Shown here in pieces: positions 9,462-16,209 of a DNA stretch of 39,193 nt. Each line of letters opens with the position of its first letter. Within the stretch, counting starts at the first letter, position 1. The notes beneath the pieces are model-generated. The model was given only the letters and a program-made list of their open reading frames with translations, ran no database searches and was not told where the DNA came from. The position numbers were made by a program, and so were the translations under genes. This DNA is from Prolixibacteraceae bacterium (GTDB taxonomy: Bacteria; Bacteroidota; Bacteroidia; Bacteroidales; Prolixibacteraceae), in assembly GCA_029975525.1 (NCBI GenBank), contig JARKOX010000132.1, positions 1-39,193 on the forward strand, written 5' to 3'.

Positions 9462-11000
9462 ATGAACAGGCATGAAAATTTCTCTTTCAGACTACTGAAC
9501 AGGACATTGGCCCGAAAAACAGCGGGTCTGCAAAAAACGGTTTGCGACCATCCCAAAATCATTCTCGCAGCCGTAATCCTCCTGTTTTCAGTGGCGGGAA
9601 TGATTTCGTGCGAAAAGGAGGAGCAACTTCCCGAGCCGGAAGAGCCGGAAAAAAAACAGATCGTATGGGCCCGGAGAGAATTCCGGGCGGCCTGGATCAC
9701 GACCGTCGGAAGTTATGACTGGCCGACCACCAAAAACAATCCTGACGCGCAGAAGGCAGAACTGATTGCCATCCTGGAGCGTTGCAGGGCTTTAAATTTC
9801 AATACCGTTTTCTTCCAGACCCGCCCCACTGCCGATGCCTTTTATCCGTCGGCGCTCGAACCCTGGTCGGCTTACCTGACCGGCACGCAAGGGAAAGACC
9901 CGGGCTACGATCCGCTGAAATTTGCAATTGAAGAGGCCCACAAACGCGAAATGGAACTCCATGCCTGGATCAACCCCTACCGGATCGGCTCAACCGCTGC
10001 CCAACTGGCCTCCAACCATGTTGCCGTTAAAAACCCCTCCTGGGTAGTGGTTTACAACAACATCCGCTATTTCAACCCCGGAATTCCCGAAGTGCGGCAA
10101 CATCTTGTGGCGGTTGTTAACGATATTGTAACCCGGTACGATGTGGACGCCATCCATTTCGACGACTATTTCTATCCCGACGGGGCCAAATCGGCCTCCA
10201 ATCCGTTTGGCTTTAACGACCAGACTGCCTACCAGCAATATGGAAACGGCGCCGACATCCACACCTGGCGCGAAGACAACGTAAAGGCAATGGTTCAGTC
10301 GGTCAGCCAGGCCATCCGTTCCACCCGCCCGGGGGTCTGTTTCGGAATTTCGCCTGCCGGTAAAAGGGAAAACAGCGTAAAACTTTATGCCGATCCGTTT
10401 GTGTGGCTTCAGCAAAAATGGATCGACTACCTCGTTCCGCAGATTTACTGGGAGTTTAACCATCCAACGGCCGACTTTGGCGAGGTGGCCGACTTTTGGA
10501 ACAGCAACGCATTGGGTATCCCCGTTTTTGCGGGAATCGCAGCCTATAAATTTAAGGATCCGCAATATCCGGCATTTGCCTCGGTCAGTGAGTTTGGCCA
10601 TCAAATTGATAAAACGAGGAGCCTGCCCAACCTCCACGGATGTGCCTTCTTCAGGGTAAAATATCTTGAAAACAGCGAACTTTTCAACTACCTGGCGACT
10701 AAATTTCCGCACGAAACCCTTTCGCCGTTACAAAATCCTTTTCGGGGGATCACGCCCGCCCGGCCGGCTGTTACGGTCAACAACCAGCTGATTCGGTGGG
10801 ACCAGGTGGCTGGTGCGGTAAAATATGCGGTTTATATCCTGAAAAAAGAGCCGGAAAAGAAAAACAGTTACCGGGCCGAACCGGTTACAGTTACGCAGGC
10901 GTTACAATTTTCGGCCACCCGGGGAAGCAGCTATTTCGTCACCGCCGTTGGCGCCGGGAATCTCGAATCAGAAAAATCGGATATCGTCACCATAAAATAG
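9462..11000 (+). CDS. DUF187/GHL10-family glycosidase-like lipoprotein (DigH-like) with C-terminal FN3-like domain
   Basis: 512 residues. After a long basic N-terminus a hydrophobic segment ends at a lipobox-like MISC (about residue 50), so it is a predicted lipoprotein. The body starts REFRAAWITTVGSYDWPT, the conserved opening of the GHL10 (DUF187) TIM-barrel family. It continues with FQTRPTADAFY, LHAWINPYR, the acidic motif IHFDDYFYP and PQIYWEF. The last ~85 residues look like a fibronectin-III-like module. The family member DigH (YddW) of E. coli hydrolyses denuded peptidoglycan glycan strands. The same activity here is inferred from family plus neighbours, an NlpC/P60 peptidase and a dipeptide epimerase directly downstream. 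Only 5 bp separate its stop from the next ATG. Confidence 0.85.
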   Translation: MNRHENFSFRLLNRTLARKTAGLQKTVCDHPKIILAAVILLFSVAGMISCEKEEQLPEPEEPEKKQIVWARREFRAAWITTVGSYDWPTTKNNPDAQKAELIAILERCRALNFNTVFFQTRPTADAFYPSALEPWSAYLTGTQGKDPGYDPLKFAIEEAHKREMELHAWINPYRIGSTAAQLASNHVAVKNPSWVVVYNNIRYFNPGIPEVRQHLVAVVNDIVTRYDVDAIHFDDYFYPDGAKSASNPFGFNDQTAYQQYGNGADIHTWREDNVKAMVQSVSQAIRSTRPGVCFGISPAGKRENSVKLYADPFVWLQQKWIDYLVPQIYWEFNHPTADFGEVADFWNSNALGIPVFAGIAAYKFKDPQYPAFASVSEFGHQIDKTRSLPNLHGCAFFRVKYLENSELFNYLATKFPHETLSPLQNPFRGITPARPAVTVNNQLIRWDQVAGAVKYAVYILKKEPEKKNSYRAEPVTVTQALQFSATRGSSYFVTAVGAGNLESEKSDIVTIK

Positions 11001-11005
11001 GAAAA

Positions 11006-12184
11006 ATGCAACGAAACAGAACTTGGCAACTTCTTCTGTTGCTGATAATCGCCTCGGCAACGGCCTGGGGACAGCCGGCGTACCAGCAGAGGCTCGACAG
11101 CCTGCAAAAAGAGCTGATTCCCGACCTGCGGATCGCTGTTTTTCAGGTTTCGGTCCTGACAAAACCCGACGGCTCCTTATTGCTGCGCGGCGAAACCGAT
11201 ACCCCGGAGGTGCTGGCCCTGTTTGTCGAAGAGATGCAGCGGGCAGGTATTGCGGTTGCCGACTCGGTCGTCCGCCTTCCCGATCCTGCGCTTGCGGCCC
11301 CGTGGGGATTGGTCTGTTTGTCGGTTATCAACATGCGCGCGGAGCCGCGTTATTCAGCCGAAATGGTTTCGCAGGCGCTGATGGGAACACCGGTCCAAAT
11401 CCTGAAAAAAAGAGGGGGCTGGCTCCTGATCCAAACCCCCGACCGTTATCTTGGCTGGGTTGACAACGACGGGGTTTTCCTGCTGAAGGCCGGTCAGCTG
11501 GCCCAATGGCAAAAGGCCGACCGCCGTATGGTGACCGAAACACTGACGCTGGTACGCCAATCTCCGTCGCGCCAAGCTGCCGTAATCAGCGACCTGGTGC
11601 TGGGAAACCTCGTGGTGGCCGTTGCCCGCAAAGGCAGATGGACCGAAATCGAACTCCCGGACCAGCGAAAAGGGTATGTTGAAACGCGCACCATCAGCCG
11701 TTTTTCAACCTTTTCCAACCAACAGCCCGATGCCGGCAAAATAGTAGAGACGGCCGCGTCCATGACCGGCTTTCCCTATTTGTGGGGCGGAACGTCGGTT
11801 AAAGGTGTCGATTGTTCGGGAATGGTAAAAATCGCCTTTTTTATGAACGGGCTGATCATCCCGCGCGACGCCTCGCAGCAGGCGCAGGTGGCCCCTCTTC
11901 CCGACACGACCGGCTGGCGCAGCTTCCAACCCGGCGACCTGCTCTTCTTCGGCCCGTCGCCCGACCGGATCATCCACGTAGGCCTCTACGCCGGAAACGG
12001 GCGTTATGTCCACGCTTCGGGAAAGGTAAAATGGAACAGCACCGATCCCTCTGCGCCCGACTATCTCCACGAACAGAACAAAAACCTGGTAAAGGTTTCC
12101 AGATACCTGGCCAACCTCCCCAGCGCGGGAGTGGTCCCGGTCAAAAACCATCCGTGGTATTTCGATTTATCCCAAAACCAATGA
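11006..12184 (+). CDS. Exported NlpC/P60 endopeptidase of the YkfC type (gamma-D-Glu-diamino acid endopeptidase)
   Basis: 392 residues from the ATG at 11006. The frame is open further upstream, but that part overlaps the previous gene, and the ATG at 11006 directly gives a signal peptide (LLLLLIIASATAWGQ). Two SH3b-like modules (about 90-230) precede an NlpC/P60 domain. The catalytic triad is visible as C270 (VDCSGM), H324 (IIHVGLY) and H336 (YVHASG), with spacing close to that of characterised YkfC enzymes. The family cuts the bond between D-Glu and the diamino acid in murein stem peptides that have a free N-terminal L-Ala, releasing L-Ala-D-Glu. The next gene, an Ala-Glu epimerase starting 1 bp after this stop, fits that product exactly. 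It should act in the periplasm. Confidence 0.9.
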   Translation: MQRNRTWQLLLLLIIASATAWGQPAYQQRLDSLQKELIPDLRIAVFQVSVLTKPDGSLLLRGETDTPEVLALFVEEMQRAGIAVADSVVRLPDPALAAPWGLVCLSVINMRAEPRYSAEMVSQALMGTPVQILKKRGGWLLIQTPDRYLGWVDNDGVFLLKAGQLAQWQKADRRMVTETLTLVRQSPSRQAAVISDLVLGNLVVAVARKGRWTEIELPDQRKGYVETRTISRFSTFSNQQPDAGKIVETAASMTGFPYLWGGTSVKGVDCSGMVKIAFFMNGLIIPRDASQQAQVAPLPDTTGWRSFQPGDLLFFGPSPDRIIHVGLYAGNGRYVHASGKVKWNSTDPSAPDYLHEQNKNLVKVSRYLANLPSAGVVPVKNHPWYFDLSQNQ

Positions 12185-12185
12185 G

Positions 12186-13328
12186 ATGAGCAGCAGACGA
12201 AATTTTATACGAACCGGCAGCCTGACGGCGCTGGCCGGAATAACCGGAATGGAAACAGCTTTCGGCATGATGGAGAAAAAATCAAAACCATCGAAAGGGT
12301 TGGCGCTACGCTTTCTGCCTTTCGACCTGCAACTGAAGCACACATTCACGCTGGCGGGCAGCTCGCGCAGCAACACGCCGGCCATGCTCACCCGCCTCGA
12401 ATTCGACGGGATAAAAGGGTACGGCGAAGCGTCCATGCCCCCCTACCTGGGTGAAAACACCGAATCGGCCACCCGCTTCTTTTCAGCCCTCAACCTGGGG
12501 CAGTTTCGCGATCCGTTTCAGATGGAAAAAATACTGGATTATGTGGACCAGGCGATGCCTGGCAACTGTGCAGCCAAAGCGGCCATTGACATTGCCCTGC
12601 ACGACCTCACCGGCAAACTGCTGGGGCAACCCTGGTATAAAATCTGGGGATTTGATCCGTCAGCCACCCCCGACACCTCTTTCACCATCGGCATCGATAC
12701 GCCCGAAGTAGTCAGGCAAAAGGTGGCCGAAGCCGCTCCGTTCAACATTCTGAAAGTAAAACTGGGCCGCGAAACCGACCGGGAGATGATCGAAACCATC
12801 CGCTCGGTAACCAGCAAACCGCTCAGTGTGGATGTCAACCAGGGATGGAAAGACAAACACCAGGCGCTCGACATGATTTACTGGCTGCAGGAGCGCGGGG
12901 TGGTACTGGTGGAGCAGCCCATGCCCAAAGAGGCGATTGACGACATGGCCTGGCTCACCCAACACAGTCCGCTGCCCACCATCGCCGACGAAGCGCTGCA
13001 GCGGCTGCCCGATGTCGGCAAAGTGCACGGCGTCTATTCCGGCATCAATATCAAGCTGATGAAATGCACCGGGATGCGCGAGGCCCACCAGATGCTGACA
13101 CTGGCGCGGTCGCTCGGAATGAAGGTGATGATTGGCTGCATGACCGAAACGTCGTGTGCGGTATCGGCTGCCGCCCAGCTTTCGCCCCAAACCGACTGGG
13201 CCGACCTGGACGGGAACCTGCTCATATCCAACGATCCCTGCCGGGGCGTTCAAATTGTTAACGGGAAAATTACCCTCAACGACCAGCCCGGCATCGGAAT
13301 CACCTTCCGCCGCGACCCGTTTGCCTGA
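12186..13328 (+). CDS. L-Ala-D/L-Glu dipeptide epimerase with a Tat-type signal
   Basis: 380 residues, enolase superfamily, muconate-lactonising subgroup. Visible residues are the KxK pair K190/K192 (LKVKLG), metal ligands D216 (VDVNQ), E243 (VEQP) and D268 (ADEA), the opposite base K290 (IKLMKC) and the DxD motif D340/D342 (ADLDG), which in dipeptide epimerases holds the substrate amino group. It converts L-Ala-D-Glu from murein to L-Ala-L-Glu. The N-terminus SRRNFIRTG followed by a hydrophobic stretch is a good twin-arginine signal, implying export, whereas the well-known YcjG/YkfB enzymes are cytoplasmic. The gene starts 1 bp after the NlpC/P60 gene stops and is the last of the plus-strand run. 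The epimerase assignment is strong; the exact dipeptide preference is inferred from DxD and context. Confidence 0.9.
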   Translation: MSSRRNFIRTGSLTALAGITGMETAFGMMEKKSKPSKGLALRFLPFDLQLKHTFTLAGSSRSNTPAMLTRLEFDGIKGYGEASMPPYLGENTESATRFFSALNLGQFRDPFQMEKILDYVDQAMPGNCAAKAAIDIALHDLTGKLLGQPWYKIWGFDPSATPDTSFTIGIDTPEVVRQKVAEAAPFNILKVKLGRETDREMIETIRSVTSKPLSVDVNQGWKDKHQALDMIYWLQERGVVLVEQPMPKEAIDDMAWLTQHSPLPTIADEALQRLPDVGKVHGVYSGINIKLMKCTGMREAHQMLTLARSLGMKVMIGCMTETSCAVSAAAQLSPQTDWADLDGNLLISNDPCRGVQIVNGKITLNDQPGIGITFRRDPFA

Positions 13329-13345
13329 ACAAAGAGCGCCGGCCG

Positions 13346-14650
13346 TTATCCCAGCAGAAACGACTTAAATTCCGGGAACGATTTGCCCAGCGGCACCGAC
13401 TGTTTTTCGCCTTTCACAAAAGCAGCCAGCTTTTCGGGAAGCGGCACATTTCCGTTTCCGACAACAGCTTCCACCGTTCCAGTAAATTTCGCCGGATGGG
13501 CGGTTTCCAGAAACACCCCCACCTGGTTCTCCTCCAACGCTTCGGTCAGGGCCTGGTAGCCGCAGGCGCCATGCGGATCGCACAGGTAACCGTTTTGCTC
13601 AAATACGGTCCGGATCGTCTGCCGGATCTCCTCATCGGTGTAACGAAAACCCTTCATTGCCGAAGTAATTTTTTCGTACGAATTTCCATAGAGGTCCAGA
13701 ATCCGGGCAAAGTTACTCGGCGCCCCCACATCCATGGCATTGGCAATCGTTTCGACCGACGGACGCGGTTCATATTTTCCGGTCTGAAGGTACTGGTAAA
13801 CCACGTCGTTGCGGTTGTTGGCAGCCAGGAAACGGGCGACCGGCAACCCCATTTCGCGGGCAAACAAGCCGGCGGTGAGGTTTCCAAAATTTCCGCTCGG
13901 AACGGAAAAAACCAGTTCACGGGAAGGGATCACCCCTTGCGCCTTCAACCGGGCCCAGGCGTTAAAATAGTAGAAGGATTGCGGCAGGAAGCGCGCCACG
14001 TTGATGGAATTGGCCGAGGTAAGGGTCAGCCGGCGATTCAGCTCCTCATCCAGAAATGCGGTTTTCACCAGTTGCTGGCAATCGTCGAAGGTGCCGTCGA
14101 TTTCAAGGGCGGTGATATTTTTTCCGAGTGTGGTAAACTGTTTTTCCTGGATATCACTCACTTTTCCCCTGGGGTAAAGCACAAACACGTGAATGCCTTC
14201 CACTCCCAGAAAGCCGTTGGCAACAGCGCTGCCGGTGTCGCCCGAGGTGGCTACCAGCACATTTACGGTCCGGTCGCTTTTCTCCAGAAAATGGTTGAGC
14301 AGCCGGGCCATAAAACGGGCCCCCACATCCTTGAAAGCCAGTGTGGGTCCGTGAAACAGCTCCAGCGACCAAATCTTGTCGGTCACTGCCACCACCGGAC
14401 AGTCAAACGACAAGGTATCGTAAACGATCTCCCTGAGTTTGGGTTCTTCGATATCCTCCCCGAAAAACTTCCGGGCCACTTCGAAGGCAATCTCCTGAAA
14501 AGAGAGATTTTGAATATGCTGAAAAAAAGAGGGTTCAAATTTTTCGATCCGCTCGGGCATAAACAGGCCATTGTCGGCAGCAAGACCTTTTACAACGGCT
14601 TCTTTCAGTGTTACGGCCGGTGTCTGGCGGTTGGTGCTATAGTAATTCAT
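13346..14650 (-). CDS. thrC: Threonine synthase
   Basis: 434 residues, the usual length for ThrC. It opens MNYYSTNRQTPAVTLKEAV, typical of the family, and the PLP lysine is K107 in GPTLAFKDVGA. SGDTGSAVANGF forms the phosphate/PLP loop and SVPSGNFGNLTAG comes later. It converts O-phospho-L-homoserine to L-threonine in the cytoplasm. It is last in the minus-strand thrA/apgM-like/thrC set, 177 bp after its upstream neighbour, with its own promoter-like element 13 nt before the ATG. It converges with the epimerase gene, with only 17 bp between the stops. Confidence 0.97.
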   Translation of the reverse strand: MNYYSTNRQTPAVTLKEAVVKGLAADNGLFMPERIEKFEPSFFQHIQNLSFQEIAFEVARKFFGEDIEEPKLREIVYDTLSFDCPVVAVTDKIWSLELFHGPTLAFKDVGARFMARLLNHFLEKSDRTVNVLVATSGDTGSAVANGFLGVEGIHVFVLYPRGKVSDIQEKQFTTLGKNITALEIDGTFDDCQQLVKTAFLDEELNRRLTLTSANSINVARFLPQSFYYFNAWARLKAQGVIPSRELVFSVPSGNFGNLTAGLFAREMGLPVARFLAANNRNDVVYQYLQTGKYEPRPSVETIANAMDVGAPSNFARILDLYGNSYEKITSAMKGFRYTDEEIRQTIRTVFEQNGYLCDPHGACGYQALTEALEENQVGVFLETAHPAKFTGTVEAVVGNGNVPLPEKLAAFVKGEKQSVPLGKSFPEFKSFLLG

Positions 14651-14663
14651 CCGTATAAATTTT

Positions 14664-14693
14664 CAAAGTTGTTGCTCACATTTTTCGCCTCAA
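14664..14693 (-). promoter_or_regulatory. Promoter-like element of thrC (TTG-N19-CAACTTTG)
   Basis: On the minus strand TTG (14693-14691) is separated by 19 nt from CAACTTTG (14671-14664), one base off TAnnTTTG. The box ends 13 nt before the ATG, so the leader would be very short. The flanking sequence is nearly duplicated upstream of the ApgM-like gene at 16039-16066. Confidence 0.5.
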
Positions 14694-14827
14694 CGTCAAT
14701 CCTGCCAGCGGTTTTCCAGCCGGATCAAACAGCTTTTTATCACTTTTGGGCTGGTGTGGCAATTGCGATGGTACGATTAATTCCGTCGATAATTTTTCAG
14801 GATTCCGCTTTCAGCTGGAGAGCCCGG

Positions 14828-16036
14828 TTAAATATTCAAAAGCTCACGCATGAAGGCGGCCCCTTTCAGCAGGCCATACCCGCCTTTTTGAGCGGCAAAT
14901 TCGTCATAAACCGCCACCGGGTCGGGCTGCTGACCCGGTTTAAAAATGATGAACGGCACCGGTTCGCGGGTGTGCGTTTTCAACGCGCACGGGGTGGGAT
15001 GATCCGGTAACACGGCAATAGCCACTGGTTCTTCCATCCGGGCGGTCTCCTCCACAATGGTTTTCACCACCCGCTGGTCGAGGTATTCAATGGTCCTGGT
15101 TTTGAGTTCCACGTCGCCTTCATGCCCGGCTTCGTCGCTGGCCTCGATGTGCAGGTAGACCAGGTCGTGCGTTTTCAGCGCTTCAACTGCAGCCCGCGCT
15201 TTTCCTTCGTAGTTGGTGTTGTAAAGGCCGGTAGCGCCTTCCACCCGGATCACCTCCATGCCGGCATACACGCCGATCCCCTGAATGAGGTCGACTGCCG
15301 AAATCACAGCCGATCTCTCCAGGCCGTACATCTCCCTGAAAGTGGGCATCTGCGGCCGGTAGCCGGGTGACCAGGGCCAGATGCAGTTAGCCGGATCTTT
15401 CCCGGCCATCCTGCGGGCCACGTTCACCGGATGGTCTTCCAGCAGAAACCGGGAGCGTAAAATCAGGTAGTTGAGCAACCGGACCGTCTCTTGGGCGGCT
15501 GTCGTCAGCGGGGTGATCAGCACTTCACGGAAAGGAGTCCCCGGAACATCGTGGGGCGGGGTACAATCCATCTCCTTTTTGCCGTTTTTGATCACCAACA
15601 GATGGCGGTACGACACCCCCGGGTAAAACCGGATGCGCTCATTTCCCATTTTCTGATCGAGAAACCGGATCAGCTCGGCGGCCTCTTCGGAGGAGATGTG
15701 CCCGGCCGAGTGGTTTTTTATCTTTTCATCCTGCAGGCAAATGAGATTGCAGCGTAACGCCAGGTCGTCATCGCCCAGCGCAATGCCCATACTGGCAGCT
15801 TCCAGCACGCCCCGTCCCTCGAACACGGCCGGAACATCATATCCCATCACCGAGAGGTTGGCAATTTCGCTGCCGGGGTGCATCCCTTCGGGGATGGTGT
15901 CGAGCATTCCGCTCCTGCCCCGTCGTGCCAGGTCATCGATATGCGGTTTATTGGCCATCTGCAGCGGAGTTTTTCCGCCGTAAGCCGCCAGAGGCTGGTC
16001 GGCCATCCCATCGCCCAAAATAATGATGTATTTCAT
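14828..16036 (-). CDS. ApgM-type phosphoglycerate mutase family protein; likely homoserine kinase analogue
   Basis: 402 residues of the archaeal-type cofactor-independent phosphoglycerate mutase family (COG3635, alkaline phosphatase superfamily). Visible motifs are the metal site ILGDGMAD at the N-terminus, the nucleophile region HPGSEIANLSVMGYD, HIEASDEAGHEGD and LPDHPTP. By family it would interconvert 2- and 3-phosphoglycerate. It sits between thrA and thrC, exactly where thrB would be, and no GHMP homoserine kinase is seen in the window. In annotation practice such genes in thr operons are proposed as functional analogues of homoserine kinase. The fold assignment is firm; the homoserine-phosphorylating role is inference from position. 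Confidence 0.85.
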   Translation of the reverse strand: MKYIIILGDGMADQPLAAYGGKTPLQMANKPHIDDLARRGRSGMLDTIPEGMHPGSEIANLSVMGYDVPAVFEGRGVLEAASMGIALGDDDLALRCNLICLQDEKIKNHSAGHISSEEAAELIRFLDQKMGNERIRFYPGVSYRHLLVIKNGKKEMDCTPPHDVPGTPFREVLITPLTTAAQETVRLLNYLILRSRFLLEDHPVNVARRMAGKDPANCIWPWSPGYRPQMPTFREMYGLERSAVISAVDLIQGIGVYAGMEVIRVEGATGLYNTNYEGKARAAVEALKTHDLVYLHIEASDEAGHEGDVELKTRTIEYLDQRVVKTIVEETARMEEPVAIAVLPDHPTPCALKTHTREPVPFIIFKPGQQPDPVAVYDEFAAQKGGYGLLKGAAFMRELLNI

Positions 16037-16049
16037 GTGTATAAATTTT

Positions 16050-16057
16050 CAAAGTTA
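16050..16057 (-). promoter_or_regulatory. -7 box TAACTTTG upstream of the ApgM-like gene
   Basis: An exact TAnnTTTG match on the minus strand ends 13 nt before the ATG. The 18-mer GTATAAATTTTCAAAGTT (plus-strand reading, 16039-16056) and TGCTCACA (16059-16066) are both repeated at thrC with the same spacing to the start codon. No TTG lies at 19-21 nt spacing. Confidence 0.45.
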
Positions 16058-16209
16058 CTGCTCACAATTCCCGTCTTCCCGCCAATATTCATCTGTTTTC
16101 CAGCGAAACAAAACCGCCATTCAGCAACAGATTTTAACTCACAAAGACCGGAGGTCCGGCGTCGGGCACGAAAACGCTTCCCGACGATTGACCGGCTTTC
16201 TCTTCCGGT

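Noticed and set aside
13496..15010. 504-codon plus-strand open frame antisense to thrC and the ApgM-like gene
   Set aside because: It is the shadow of two well-recognised minus-strand genes and spans the gap between them. The translation has no recognisable domain.
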